Assembly (NCBI RefSeq): GCF_046845755.1
Contig: NZ_CP177357.1
Coordinates: 682,001 to 746,000, forward strand
Source: Rubrivirga sp046845755
GTDB lineage: Bacteria; Bacteroidota; Rhodothermia; Rhodothermales; Rubricoccaceae
Reading direction: 5' to 3'
DNA: 64,000 bases
In this document: one piece after another, positions 1 through 8,762 of the stretch
Layout: every line of letters starts with the position of its first letter
Numbering within the stretch: the stretch's first letter is position 1
Translations under genes and position numbers: made by a program
The notes under the pieces: generated by a model
What the model was told of the DNA's origin: nothing
The model's input: the letters and a program-made list of their open reading frames with translations, nothing else
Database searches by the model: none

Positions 1-1143
1 CTGGTCGGCCTGTTGCTGCGGCTGGTCGGTGGGCTCGCGTATCTCTACCTGATTGGCAACTTGTACGGAGGAGGGGACTACCTCCTGTATATAGGCCAGG
101 GTGGCGAGTTGTCGACCTCGCAGGGCGCTGGAGGCGTCGCGCGCGTGTGGGACCTGAACTCATGGGTAGGAGGGCGCTGGTGGGGCGTGTCTTTCGTAAG
201 CCACATCGTCGGCCTTCTGTTCGCTCTCGTCGGTCCCACGACGGTCGGAGGGTTCATGGCGTTCTCCATGGTGAGCTACGTCGGCATCGTCTCGCTAGCC
301 CTCGCGTTTCACCGTACGTACCCCACCATCCCCCTGGAGAGTTATCTGGTCTGGATCGTGCTGTTCCCCTCGCTCTGGTTCTGGCCGGCCGCGTTGGGGA
401 AGGACGCCATCGTGCTCTGCGGCGTAGGGCTCGCGACACTTGGTTTCGTAGGCCGGGCGGGACACCCGCGCTGGCTGATGATGATCTTGGGTACGGGTCT
501 GGTGTTCGGCATCCGCCCGCAGGTTGCGGCCGTGCTCGTGGTGTGCCTAGCCGCAGGGCAGTGGGGGGGGGCAGGCGGTACGTGGGACTTGAAGCGGCTC
601 GTCCAAAGCGCTTTGCTGATCGGTGCTGGGGTCGGTGCGGTCTACCTCGCTAGCGGCCAGCTCGGGTTCAGCCTGTTCAGCACAGACGAGGTTGAGGTTT
701 ATTTTGCGTCCAAGTCGGCCGCTGTCAACAAAGGCGGAAGTGCGCTGGGGATGGATACGGTCTCCCCCTGGATGGCTCCTGTCAATGTGTTGTTTCGGCC
801 GTTCGTCTGGGAGGCCAACGGGTCCACCGTGCTGATCTCGGCCATCGAAATTCTGTCCGTGTGGATTTTGGCGTGGGCGCGCCGCCGTCAGATCGCCGCC
901 TTCATCCGCCTCCACCGGAAAACGCGGCTGTTCTGGTTCGGGATTGCGTTCGTGGCCTTGTATTCCGTGGCCCTTGGCCTGTCGCTCACGAACATGGGCA
1001 TCGTCGCACGGCAGCGGGTTCACATCCTCCCGTTCCTGTTCCTGGCGTTTGCGGGGCCGAGCCCCGCGGCGGCGCGCGCGACCACGTGGAGGAAGCCGAG
1101 CGCCCCAGGGTACCCGCGCGCGGGCCTTTCGGCTGTGCAATGA
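1..1143 (+). CDS. Putative Wzy-type polysaccharide polymerase, 5'-partial
   Basis: The reading frame is open from the first base, so the gene probably begins upstream of the window; the first in-window start is TTG at 13. The roughly 376 visible residues are strongly hydrophobic, with about 8-9 likely membrane helices. A motif around residues 119-132 (PSLWFWPAALGKDA) resembles the Pro-Ser...Trp...Lys-Asp pattern that I associate with O-antigen or capsule repeat-unit polymerases. Its position at the head of a glycosyltransferase/nucleotide-sugar operon and a 4-base ATGA overlap with the next gene support a role in inner-membrane polymerisation or export of a surface glycan. No catalytic residues can be assigned. 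It could instead be a flippase-like or unknown polytopic protein. The family call is inference; the membrane nature is clear. Confidence 0.6.
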   Translation: MVGLLLRLVGGLAYLYLIGNLYGGGDYLLYIGQGGELSTSQGAGGVARVWDLNSWVGGRWWGVSFVSHIVGLLFALVGPTTVGGFMAFSMVSYVGIVSLALAFHRTYPTIPLESYLVWIVLFPSLWFWPAALGKDAIVLCGVGLATLGFVGRAGHPRWLMMILGTGLVFGIRPQVAAVLVVCLAAGQWGGAGGTWDLKRLVQSALLIGAGVGAVYLASGQLGFSLFSTDEVEVYFASKSAAVNKGGSALGMDTVSPWMAPVNVLFRPFVWEANGSTVLISAIEILSVWILAWARRRQIAAFIRLHRKTRLFWFGIAFVALYSVALGLSLTNMGIVARQRVHILPFLFLAFAGPSPAAARATTWRKPSAPGYPRAGLSAVQ

Positions 1144-2321
1144 AGGAGACCGAGCAGCGTCCGCGACTCCTCTACGTCGTGACCCACCCCATGACGGCCC
1201 GGCATCTCCTCCAGGGCCAGTTGGCAGCGGCGGCGGCCCACGGCTTCGAGGTCGCCGTGGCCAGCGCGCCCGGCGCGGACCTCGACGCCGTCGCAGTGCG
1301 GGATCCGGTCACCATCTTCCCCATTGCGATGGTACGGGAGATCGCTCCGATCGCGGACCTCCGCGCGGTCGTGAAGCTGGCGGAGGGGATGCGCCGGTGG
1401 CGACCCGACGTTGTCAACGCCGGGACGCCGAAGGCGGGACTCCTGGGGATGATCGCCGCTCGCCTCGTGGGCGTACCGGTCCGCATCTACACTCTCCGTG
1501 GCTTGCGGCTGGACACGACGACCGGTCGTACGCGAGCCCTCCTCTCTGCGACAGAGCGGCTCGCTGCGGCGTCGGCCCACCGCGTCGTCGCCGTCAGTCA
1601 CAGCCTCGCCGAGCGCGTCGTGGAGCTCGGGTTGGCTTCTGCCGAGAAGGTGACCGTCCTAGCAGAGGGGGCTTCGAACGGTGTCGACGTGGAGCGCTTT
1701 GCGAGCCCCGACGTCACGGCCGTCGCGGGCCTCCGAAAGCGGATCGGCTTGCCTGACGGCACCCCCGTTGTCGGCTTTGTCGGCCGCTTTACCCGGGACA
1801 AGGGCATCGCGGAGCTGGTCGAGGCCTTCGAGCGGGTGGGGGAGGCCCGCCCCGACGCCCGCCTTCTGCTGGTGGGCGACTACGAAGACGGCGACTCCGT
1901 CGGCGACGCCGTGCGTGCGCGCATCGAGGCCGACCCCCGCATCGTCCGCGCCGGCTTCCTCCCGGACGCCGCGCCGGCCTACGCGCTGATGGACGTGCTG
2001 GCGTTCCCGTCCCACCGCGAGGGGTTTCCGAACGTGCCGCTCGAAGCCGCGGCCGCCGGGCTCCCCGTGGTCGGCGCGAGTGCGACCGGGACCGTCGACG
2101 CCGTCGTGCACGGGGAGACCGGGGCGCTGGTGCCCGTCGGGGACGCCGACGCGCTCGCGGCGGCGCTGGGACGTTACCTCGACGACCCCGGCCTCGCCCG
2201 GCGGCACGGGGCGGCGGGCCGTCGCCGGGTCGAGGCGCACTTTACAAATGAGCGCGTCTGGGCGGCCCTCTTCGACGAGGTCGACCGGCTCCTCCACGCT
2301 GCCGGGCTCCCCACCGCCTGA
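1140..2321 (+). CDS. GT4-family glycosyltransferase
   Basis: This 393-residue protein has the two-Rossmann GT-B architecture of family 4. The N-terminal half opens with a beta-strand and the THPMTARHLLQGQL segment. The C-terminal donor domain has the VGFVGRFTRDKG strand-loop and the E-x7-E signature EGFPNVPLE (Glu294/Glu302). It should transfer a sugar from a nucleotide donor to a lipid-linked acceptor on the cytoplasmic face of the membrane. ATG at 1140 overlaps the upstream stop (ATGA) and its own stop overlaps the next start (TGATG), indicating translational coupling. An in-frame extension upstream of 1140 exists but runs inside the previous gene and is rejected. Because the next gene is a PglC-type transferase, a plausible substrate is undecaprenyl-PP-linked di-N-acetylbacillosamine, but sugar specificity cannot be read from sequence. 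Confidence 0.88.
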   Translation: MKETEQRPRLLYVVTHPMTARHLLQGQLAAAAAHGFEVAVASAPGADLDAVAVRDPVTIFPIAMVREIAPIADLRAVVKLAEGMRRWRPDVVNAGTPKAGLLGMIAARLVGVPVRIYTLRGLRLDTTTGRTRALLSATERLAAASAHRVVAVSHSLAERVVELGLASAEKVTVLAEGASNGVDVERFASPDVTAVAGLRKRIGLPDGTPVVGFVGRFTRDKGIAELVEAFERVGEARPDARLLLVGDYEDGDSVGDAVRARIEADPRIVRAGFLPDAAPAYALMDVLAFPSHREGFPNVPLEAAAAGLPVVGASATGTVDAVVHGETGALVPVGDADALAAALGRYLDDPGLARRHGAAGRRRVEAHFTNERVWAALFDEVDRLLHAAGLPTA

Positions 2322-2956
2322 TGCGACCCACTCTCTATACCGGCGGTGGCAAGCGGGCGCTCGACGTAGCGCTGGCGGGGATGGGGCTGCTGGTGCTGAG
2401 CCCGGTCCTGGCCGTTGTGGCCCTGCTCGTGCGGACCCGGCTCGGGTCGCCCATCCGCTTCCGGCAGGTGCGCCCCGGTCTCCACGGCGAGCCGTTCGAG
2501 ATGGTCAAGTTCCGGACCATGACGGACGCCCGCGGGCCGGACGGCCGGCTTCTCCCGGACGCCGACCGCCTCACGCCGTTCGGCCGGTTCCTCCGCAGCT
2601 CTAGCCTCGACGAACTCCCCGAGTTGTGGAACGTGCTCAGGGGCGAGATGAGCTTGGTCGGCCCCCGGCCCCTGCTGGTGCGCTACCTCGATCGCTATAC
2701 GCCGGAGCAGGCGCGGCGCCATGACGTGCGCCCGGGCATCACCGGGTGGGCCCAGATCAACGGCCGCAACGCCCTGTCGTGGGACGAGAAGTTCGCCCTC
2801 GACACGTGGTACGTGGACCACGCCTCGCTCGCGCTCGACCTCAAGATCCTGGCGCTCACGCTCAAGAAGGTGCTCGTCCGTGAGGGCATCGCCGCCGACG
2901 GCCAGGCCACGATGACGGAGTTCATGGGCACCCATCCTGAGGGAGGCTCGGCATGA
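2321..2956 (+). CDS. pglC: PglC-type monotopic phosphoglycosyl transferase
   Basis: This 211-residue protein has the minimal catalytic size of monotopic phosphoglycosyl transferases such as Campylobacter PglC, without the extra N-terminal helices of WbaP/WcaJ. One re-entrant hydrophobic segment lies at residues about 12-37. The core motifs follow: MVKFRTM (61-67), the Asp-Glu catalytic dyad in SLDELPELWN (Asp97/Glu98), GPRP (114-117) and PGITGWAQINGRN (138-150). It transfers sugar-1-phosphate from a UDP-sugar to undecaprenyl phosphate, the committing step of glycan assembly. Its start overlaps the preceding stop by one base and its end overlaps the next gene (PglD-like). The linked pglD, pglE and pglF genes make UDP-di-N-acetylbacillosamine the likely donor. 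That specificity is inferred from context. Confidence 0.9.
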   Translation: MRPTLYTGGGKRALDVALAGMGLLVLSPVLAVVALLVRTRLGSPIRFRQVRPGLHGEPFEMVKFRTMTDARGPDGRLLPDADRLTPFGRFLRSSSLDELPELWNVLRGEMSLVGPRPLLVRYLDRYTPEQARRHDVRPGITGWAQINGRNALSWDEKFALDTWYVDHASLALDLKILALTLKKVLVREGIAADGQATMTEFMGTHPEGGSA

Positions 2957-3561
2957 GCGTGGTCGTCGTCGGTGGGGGAGGGCACGCCAAGGTGGTCATC
3001 GCCACGCTGGAGGCGTCGGGCCAGGCCGTCGCCGGAGTCTACGACGACGGCCTCGCGCCCGGCTTCGAGGTGCTCGGCGTCCCGGTCGTGGGGCCGACGG
3101 CGCTGCTGGCGGAGTGGGACGGCCCGGCCGTCCTTGCCGTCGGCAGCAACGCCGCTCGGCAGCGGCTGGCGCAGGCGCATCCGGGCGTCGAGTGGGCGAC
3201 CGTCGTGCACCCGTCGGCCGTCGTCCATGCCAGCGTCGTGCTCGGCCCCGGCGCGGTCGTGTTCGCGGGCGCCATCGTGCAGCCGGACACGGTCGTGGGC
3301 GCGCACGCCATTCTCAACACGGCCTCATCGGTCGACCACGACGGCGTGCTCGGCGACTTCGTCCACGTCGCTCCGGGCGCGCATCTCTCCGGAGCGGTCA
3401 CGCTCGGGGCGGGTGCCTTCGTCGGTGTCGGCGCGGCGTGTGCCCCCGGCGTTCGCGTGGGTGCCTGGACGACCGTCGGCGCGGGTGGCGTGGTCGTCCG
3501 CGATCTCCCCGACCACGTCGTCGCGATCGGCGTCCCCGCCCGTCCGCACCGGTCCGCGTAG
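2953..3561 (+). CDS. pglD: PglD-like sugar N-acetyltransferase
   Basis: This 202-residue protein has the NeuD/PglD family layout. A short Rossmann-like UDP-sugar-binding half begins with VVVVGGGGHAKVV. A left-handed beta-helix of hexapeptide repeats follows from about residue 85 to 190. The catalytic base expected from Campylobacter PglD (His125 there) corresponds to His129 in SSVDHDG, with a second conserved His at 138. The enzyme would acetylate the C4 amine of UDP-4-amino-sugar with acetyl-CoA in the cytosol, giving UDP-di-N-acetylbacillosamine. ATG at 2953 overlaps the end of pglC by four bases. O-acetyltransferase activity of the NeuD type is the main alternative, but co-location with pglC/E/F favours PglD. 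Confidence 0.88.
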   Translation: MSVVVVGGGGHAKVVIATLEASGQAVAGVYDDGLAPGFEVLGVPVVGPTALLAEWDGPAVLAVGSNAARQRLAQAHPGVEWATVVHPSAVVHASVVLGPGAVVFAGAIVQPDTVVGAHAILNTASSVDHDGVLGDFVHVAPGAHLSGAVTLGAGAFVGVGAACAPGVRVGAWTTVGAGGVVVRDLPDHVVAIGVPARPHRSA

Positions 3562-3690
3562 GCCCTTCCAACCCTCCACCCCCACGGCGAGGACTGGCCG
3601 CTGCCGGAGGGCGAGCCGACGGTGGTATGCTGGCGACGGGTCCGAGGCCGGGCTCGCTGCAGGCCCCCGGGCCTGGCCGATCTTGCTCCG

Positions 3691-4659
3691 ATGAAGAACT
3701 TCGCCCTCACCGGCCTGGCCGGGTACATCGCGCCGCGCCACCTCCAGGCCATCCGGGACACGGGCCACCGGCTCGTGGCGGCGATGGACGTCCACGACTC
3801 GGTCGGCATCGTGGACGCGTACTTCCCGGAGGCCGCCTTTTTTACCGAGTACGAGCGGTTCGACCGCCACCTCGAGATGCTCCGCCGGGGCCCGGCGAGC
3901 GAGCGCGTGGACATCGTCTCGGTGTGCTCGCCAAACCACCTCCACGACGCGCACGTCCGCCTCGCCCTCCGCGTCGGGGCCGACGCCCTCTGTGAGAAAC
4001 CGCTCGTGCTGAACCCCTGGAATCTCGACCAGCTCGCAGAGCTGGAAACCGAGCACGGGCGGCGCGTCTGGACGATTCTCCAGCTCCGCGTGCACCCGGC
4101 GCTCGTGGCCCTCAAGGCCCGGATCGACGCGGAGCCCGAGCGGCGGCACCAGGTCCGGCTCACGTACGTGACCCGCCGGGGCACGTGGTATCGCTACTCG
4201 TGGAAGGGCGACCCCCACAAGTCCGGCGGGGTGCCGACGAACATCGGTGTCCACTTTTTCGACCTGCTGCAGTGGCTGTTCGGCTCGGTCGACGAGCACG
4301 AGGTGCACGTCCACGAGCCCGAGCGGGGGGCGGGCCGCCTGACGTTGCCCAAGGCGGACGTCGAGTGGTTCCTCTCGCTCGACGGCGCCGACCTTCCCGA
4401 CGGGGTCCGCGGCGAGCAGCCCACATACCGATCCATCACCGTCGACGGCGAGGAGATCGAGTTCTCAGGTGGCTTCCGCGACCTCCACACCCGGGTCTAC
4501 GAGCGGACGCTGGACGGCGACGGCTTCGGTATCTCGGACGCCCGGCCCGCCATCGAGCTCGTCCACTCGATCCGCCACGCGACGCCGCGCATCCCGTCGG
4601 GCGGCGCGCACCCGTTCGTACAGGGCGCGTCGCGCACGGTCGAGGCCCTGGCCCAGTGA
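3691..4659 (+). CDS. wbpB: UDP-GlcNAcA 3-dehydrogenase (WbpB/WlbA family)
   Basis: This 322-residue Gfo/Idh/MocA oxidoreductase starts MKNFALTGLAGYIAPRHL, closely recalling WbpB/WlbA, in which the usual GxGxxG is replaced by a GLAGYIAPRHL-type loop. The family Glu-Lys-Pro motif is CEKP (EKP at 102-104), and the substrate-side GVHFFD His is at about 188. WbpB oxidises UDP-N-acetyl-glucuronate at C3 using NAD+ and passes the 3-keto sugar to WbpE. I chose ATG at 3691; an in-frame start at 3622 would add 23 poorly conserved residues. There is a 129-base gap after pglD. The stop overlaps the next gene's GTG start. It belongs to the diacetamido-uronic acid pathway; WbpA, which supplies the substrate, is not in the window. 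Confidence 0.88.
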   Translation: MKNFALTGLAGYIAPRHLQAIRDTGHRLVAAMDVHDSVGIVDAYFPEAAFFTEYERFDRHLEMLRRGPASERVDIVSVCSPNHLHDAHVRLALRVGADALCEKPLVLNPWNLDQLAELETEHGRRVWTILQLRVHPALVALKARIDAEPERRHQVRLTYVTRRGTWYRYSWKGDPHKSGGVPTNIGVHFFDLLQWLFGSVDEHEVHVHEPERGAGRLTLPKADVEWFLSLDGADLPDGVRGEQPTYRSITVDGEEIEFSGGFRDLHTRVYERTLDGDGFGISDARPAIELVHSIRHATPRIPSGGAHPFVQGASRTVEALAQ

Positions 4660-5324
4660 GCGAGCGCGTCACCAGCCTCCCGGGCGTGCGCATCCACGAG
4701 AGCGCCTACGTCGACGCCCCGGCCGAGATCGGGGAGGGCACGGCGATCTGGCATTTTAGCCACGTCCAGCCCGGCGCTCGGATCGGGCGCGGCTGCTCGT
4801 TGGGCCAGAACGTCTACGTGGGGACCGACGTCGTGGTTGGCGACAACGTCAAGATCCAGAACAACGTCTCGATCTACACCGGGGCCGTGATCGAGGACGA
4901 CGTGTTTCTGGGGCCGAGCTGCGTGCTCACGAACGTGACCAACCCGCGCAGCCAGGTGGTCCGGAAGGGGCTCTACGAGACCACGCGGTTCCGTCGGGGC
5001 GCGACGGTCGGCGCGAACGCGACCATCGTGTGCGGCGTCACGCTCGGCCGGTACTGCTTCGTGGCGGCGGGCAGCGTGGTGACCCGGGACGTGCCCGACT
5101 ACGCCCTCGTCGTCGGCAACCCGGCCCGCGAGCAGGGTTGGATGAGCCGCCACGGCCACCGCCTGCGCCTCGACGCGAGCGGGGAGGGGACCTGCCCGGA
5201 GTCCGGCTTCCGCTACCGGCAGGACGGCGACACGCTCCGCTGCCTCGACCTCGACGAGGACGCGCCGCTCCCCGACGCGCACCGCGTGGGGGCCCGTTCC
5301 TACGACAGCCTCAAGCGCCGGTGA
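4656..5324 (+). CDS. wbpD: WbpD-like UDP-3-amino-sugar acid N-acetyltransferase
   Basis: This 222-residue hexapeptide-repeat (left-handed beta-helix) acyltransferase has the WbpD signature: an N-terminal IHESAYVD strand, IWHFSHVQPGARIG, KIQNNVSIYTG and FLGPSCVLTNVTNPRS. It would acetylate the 3-amine of UDP-2-acetamido-3-amino-glucuronate using acetyl-CoA. I place the start at GTG 4656, overlapping the wbpB stop as GTGA; longer in-frame extensions run back through wbpB and are shadows. The C-terminus (about residues 165-222) contains CPESGFRYRQDGDTLRCLDL, two cysteines bracketing a short segment beyond the beta-helix. Tight overlaps with both neighbours indicate coupled translation with wbpB and wbpE. 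Confidence 0.88.
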   Translation: MSERVTSLPGVRIHESAYVDAPAEIGEGTAIWHFSHVQPGARIGRGCSLGQNVYVGTDVVVGDNVKIQNNVSIYTGAVIEDDVFLGPSCVLTNVTNPRSQVVRKGLYETTRFRRGATVGANATIVCGVTLGRYCFVAAGSVVTRDVPDYALVVGNPAREQGWMSRHGHRLRLDASGEGTCPESGFRYRQDGDTLRCLDLDEDAPLPDAHRVGARSYDSLKRR

Positions 5325-6490
5325 CGGAGACGACCCTCCCCATCCTCGACCTGCAGCCCGAGATCGAGCAGCACTGGGACGCCCTCAACGAGGCGTTCCA
5401 GCGCGTCCTGCGCTCGGGCCGCTTTATCGGCGGGCCGGAGGTGCAGGCCTTCGAGGCCGAGGCGGCCGCCTACCTGGGCGCCACGCACGCCATCGGCCTC
5501 AACTCGGGCACGGACGCGCTCGTGGTCGCCCTGCGCGCGCTCGGGATCGGGCCGGGCGACGAGGTGATCACGACGCCGTTCACGTTTTTCGCGACGGCCG
5601 AGGCGATCTCGCTCATCGGCGCCACGCCCGTGTTCGTCGACGTCGACGAGCGGACGTTCAACCTCGACCCGGCGTTCCTCGAGGCCGCGATCACAGAGCG
5701 AACGCGGGCGATCCTGCCGGTCCACCTCTACGGCCAGCCCGCGGCGATGGCGCAGATCCTGGCGATCGCCGAGCGCCACGGGCTCCGGGTGATCGAGGAC
5801 TGCGCCCAGTCGTTCGGCGCCCGGTACCAGGGCGACTGCCCCGACTGCCGGGGCGCCCACTGCGACGAGGCCTACCGTCGGCGACTCTATGGCCGGATGA
5901 CCGGGACGATGGGGGACGTTGGGACGTACTCGTTCTTCCCCTCCAAGAACCTCGGGGCCTTCGGCGACGCGGGCCTGCTGGCGACCGACGACGACGCGCT
6001 CGCGGAGACCGCCCGCAAGCTCCGCGCGCACGGCGGCGCGCGCAAGTACCACAACGAAATGCTGGGCTACAACTCCCGGCTCGACGCGCTCCAGGCGGCG
6101 CTCCTCCGGGTCAAGCTCCCGCACGTCGACGCGGCCAACGCGGCGCGCCGCGCGGCCGCCGTCCGCTACACCGAGGCGCTGGCGGACGTGCCCGGGATCG
6201 TGGCGCCGGAGGTGACCGACGGGCACGTGATCCACCAGTACACGGTCCGCGTGCTCGACGGGCGCCGGGACGCCCTCGCGGATGCGCTCGCCGAGGCCGG
6301 CATCCAGACGATGGTGTACTACCCGGTGCCGGTCCACCGCCTGCCGGTCTACGCCGAGGCGGGCTTCCCCGCGATGCCGGTCGCGGAGCGGCTGGCGGGC
6401 GAGGTGCTCAGCCTGCCGATCGGGCCGGGGCTCACCGTCGAGGATCAGCGGCGAATCCTCACGGCGCTCCTACGCGCGGCTCGAGCTTGA
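5321..6490 (+). CDS. wbpE: WbpE-like PLP aminotransferase (DegT/DnrJ family)
   Basis: This 389-residue fold-type I sugar aminotransferase has NSGTDALVVALRALGIGPGD early on, the FTFFAT segment, and the PLP Schiff-base Lys209 in SFFPSKNLG. In the WbpB-WbpE couple it aminates the 3-keto sugar with glutamate, regenerating 2-oxoglutarate. GTG at 5321 overlaps the wbpD stop (GTGA). Immediately before the PLP loop lies an unusual insertion with C173-P-D-C176-R-G-A-H180-C181 and a basic tail; most DegT proteins I recall have only a few residues there. The insertion looks like a small metal-knuckle or redox loop. Function is well supported by family and operon; the role of the insertion is unknown. 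Confidence 0.9.
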   Translation: MTETTLPILDLQPEIEQHWDALNEAFQRVLRSGRFIGGPEVQAFEAEAAAYLGATHAIGLNSGTDALVVALRALGIGPGDEVITTPFTFFATAEAISLIGATPVFVDVDERTFNLDPAFLEAAITERTRAILPVHLYGQPAAMAQILAIAERHGLRVIEDCAQSFGARYQGDCPDCRGAHCDEAYRRRLYGRMTGTMGDVGTYSFFPSKNLGAFGDAGLLATDDDALAETARKLRAHGGARKYHNEMLGYNSRLDALQAALLRVKLPHVDAANAARRAAAVRYTEALADVPGIVAPEVTDGHVIHQYTVRVLDGRRDALADALAEAGIQTMVYYPVPVHRLPVYAEAGFPAMPVAERLAGEVLSLPIGPGLTVEDQRRILTALLRAARA

Positions 6491-6592
6491 CGGGTCCACA
6501 GCGCTCGCGGGCGTGGTCCGAGACCTTTCGGCCGGTCAGGCGTTCCTCCGTCCGTCTCTCGCTCCCAGACGGCCCCTCCTTTTCCGTCGTTC

Positions 6593-7747
6593 ATGGCTCG
6601 CCTCTTTCTTTCGCCCCCCCACATCGGCCCTGACGAACTGGCGCTCGTCACCGAGGCGTTCGCGACCAACTGGGTGGCCCCAGTCGGCCCCCACGTCGAC
6701 GCCTTTGAGGCCGAGTTCGCTGCCTACGTCGGGGCCGGGCACGCCGTGGCCCTGTCGTCCGGAACGGCCGCGCTCCACCTTGCCTTGCGCGACCTCGGCA
6801 TCGGGCCCGGCGACGAGGTCGCCGTCTCCGACCTGACGTTCTGCGCCAGCGTCAACCCGATCCTCTACGAGGGCGCCACGCCGGTCTTCGTGGACAGCGA
6901 GCGGCGCTCGTGGAATCTGGACCCGTCGCTCGTCGAGGACCTTTTTCGGGATCGCGCCGCGAGCGGGCGACAGATCAAGGCGCTCGTTGCCGTCCACCTC
7001 TACGGCCAGACCGCCGACCTCGACGCGCTCACCGCGCTGTGCGAGCAGTACGGCGTGACGCTCATCGAGGACGCGGCCGAAGCGCTCGGCGCCAGCTACC
7101 GTGGGCGCTCGCCGGGCGTCGACGGCCGCGCGGGCATCTTCTCGTTCAACGGCAACAAGATCATCACGACGTCGGGCGGGGGGATGCTGGTGACCGACCG
7201 GGCCGAGACGGCGGCGCACGTCAAGAAGATGGCGACGCAGGCGCGCGAGAACGCCCCGCACTACGAGCACGCCGAGATCGGGTTTAACTATCGGATGAGC
7301 AACCTGCTGGCGGGCGTCGGCCGGGGCCAGCTCCGCGTGCTCGACGACCGGGTGGCCGCGCGCCGCGCCGTGTTCGCCGCCTATCAGACCGCGCTGGGCG
7401 GCCTCCCCGGCATCGCGTTCATGCCAGAGGCGGAGTGGGGCCGCGCCTCGCGGTGGCTGACGTGCCTCACCATCGACCCCCGTGCGTTTGGTGCGACGCG
7501 CGAGGACGTCCGGCTGGCGATGGAGGCGGCCGATATCGAGGCCCGGCCGGTCTGGAAGCCTATGCACCTCCAGCCGGTCTACGCCGGGGTTGAGGTGGTC
7601 GGCGGGGCCGTCGGGGCCGACCTGTTCGAGCACGGGCTGTGCCTGCCGTCAGGCTCAGCGATGACCGAGGCGGACATCGCCCGCGTGTGCGCCGTCGTGG
7701 CCGCCTGTGCGGACGAGGGCCACGTCCCGGCCGCTCGCCATGCCTAA
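6593..7747 (+). CDS. pglE: PglE/LegC-type UDP-sugar 4-aminotransferase
   Basis: This 384-residue DegT/DnrJ-family aminotransferase of the PglE/LegC branch contains SSGTAALHLALRDLGIGPGD, EDAAEALGASYRG and PLP Lys189 in FSFNGNKIITTSGGG. It would transfer an amino group from glutamate to C4 of the 4-keto-6-deoxy sugar made by the PglF-type dehydratase, yielding the substrate for PglD. A 102-base gap separates it from wbpE. ATG at 6593 agrees with the family N-terminus (LFLSPPHIGPDEL). It overlaps the following VanZ-like gene by 8 bases. LegC-type use in legionaminic acid synthesis is an alternative, but the pglC/pglD/pglF neighbours favour bacillosamine. Confidence 0.87.
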   Translation: MARLFLSPPHIGPDELALVTEAFATNWVAPVGPHVDAFEAEFAAYVGAGHAVALSSGTAALHLALRDLGIGPGDEVAVSDLTFCASVNPILYEGATPVFVDSERRSWNLDPSLVEDLFRDRAASGRQIKALVAVHLYGQTADLDALTALCEQYGVTLIEDAAEALGASYRGRSPGVDGRAGIFSFNGNKIITTSGGGMLVTDRAETAAHVKKMATQARENAPHYEHAEIGFNYRMSNLLAGVGRGQLRVLDDRVAARRAVFAAYQTALGGLPGIAFMPEAEWGRASRWLTCLTIDPRAFGATREDVRLAMEAADIEARPVWKPMHLQPVYAGVEVVGGAVGADLFEHGLCLPSGSAMTEADIARVCAVVAACADEGHVPAARHA

Positions 7748-8171
7748 GACAACCGGTGGCACCCTGCCGCTGGGCGCGCGGCTCGACTGGCGCGTGGGGG
7801 TAGCGGCCGTCATCACCGGCCTCGGGCTCGCGACGCTGCTGGTGCCCCTCGCGAGCCTGCCGCCCCTCGACACGCAGGCGTGGATCGGGCTGGAGGTCGA
7901 GGTGGTGGCGCACCTCGCGCTGAGCGCGGGGGCCGTGGTACTGTGGGCGTGGGCGCGGCCCCGCCTGCCGCTGGCCATGCTCACGGCGCTGGCGCTGGGC
8001 GTCGCCGTGGGGACGGAGGTGGTTCAGATGCTGCCGTCGGTCGTGCGGACGCCCGAGGTCGCCGACGCCGGGTACAACGTGGTCGGCATCGCAATTGGGC
8101 TCGTTGTGATCGCGCTCGCGCGGGGCGTCCGCAGCGGTCGGCGCGGGGGGCTCGCGCGCCAGCCGGGCTGA
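7740..8171 (+). CDS. VanZ-like membrane protein
   Basis: This 143-residue protein has about four hydrophobic segments and the VanZ-family arrangement: an acidic/polar motif GTEVVQMLPS in the third helix region and DAGYNVVGIAIGL near the C-terminus (the D..N..G pattern). VanZ-like proteins occur as last genes of many polysaccharide operons; their biochemical role is unsettled. ATG at 7740 overlaps the pglE stop by 8 bases, so it is the promoter-distal member of this operon. A start at 7707 is possible but lies inside pglE. The repeat-rich non-coding island begins directly after its stop. Confidence 0.75.
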   Translation: MPKTTGGTLPLGARLDWRVGVAAVITGLGLATLLVPLASLPPLDTQAWIGLEVEVVAHLALSAGAVVLWAWARPRLPLAMLTALALGVAVGTEVVQMLPSVVRTPEVADAGYNVVGIAIGLVVIALARGVRSGRRGGLARQPG

Positions 8172-8363
8172 CAGCGACCGATTTTCGACGAGGCTAGGCC
8201 TCCCGTCGGGCGCGGGGCTGGGTAGAGGGCGCTCCACCCTTGCAAGCGCCGAGGGGCACTCCCTGGCCGCTTCGTGGTCCTCGCCCTGAAGGACGACGGT
8301 ATGTACACACCGTGCTCCTGGAGCGAGACCGGGCGTTGAGATCGGAGGGGCTGTTTTAAGCCT

Positions 8364-8383
8364 CCCCTCCCGGACGGGAGGGG
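8364..8383. repeat. Short GC hairpin repeat
   Basis: A perfect 9-bp inverted repeat, CCCCTCCCG/CGGGAGGGG with a 2-base loop, followed by GGCGGGGGAGGG. The style matches short dispersed palindromes with an apex in a C-run/G-run. No T-run follows, so it is not a canonical terminator. Confidence 0.6.
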
Positions 8384-8581
8384 GCGGGGGAGGGCGATCG
8401 GCAGAGCGTCTCGCCCGAACGCCGCCCTCACCTTGGCTTCGCCGACGCTGCGCGTTGGCTGGCGCCGGCCTTCGGCTGTCCCACTCTCGGCCGGGAGTGG
8501 GGCCCTCCTAGGAGGGCCGAGCCTCCTCGCCGACCCGCCCCGGCCTGGGAGTACACCGTATCCCGGCCGGGAGGCACCGGG

Positions 8582-8609
8582 AAAAAAGTCTGGCGGGCGC
8601 CAGCCAGAC
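8582..8609 (-). terminator. Terminator-like hairpin with A/T run
   Basis: On the minus strand a 7-bp stem GTCTGGC/GCCAGAC with an 8-base loop is followed by six T (AAAAAA at 8582-8587 on the plus strand). This is the form of an intrinsic terminator for leftward transcription from wzi, about 500 bases downstream of its stop. The same GGAAAAAAGTC junction occurs beside another hairpin near 17799-17807, so it may instead be part of a mobile palindromic repeat. Confidence 0.4.
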
Positions 8610-8762
8610 CCGCTGGCGCGAGCAGGCGAACTGGCGCCTGCCATTCGACCACCCCCCATCACCCTCCCCGAAAGTGGGATCCGAGACCCCAGCCAGGGAG
8701 GCGACTCCGCGAGCGAATCCGGGGCTGATGACGAACAAGGCGCCATACACGAAAGAGCCCCC

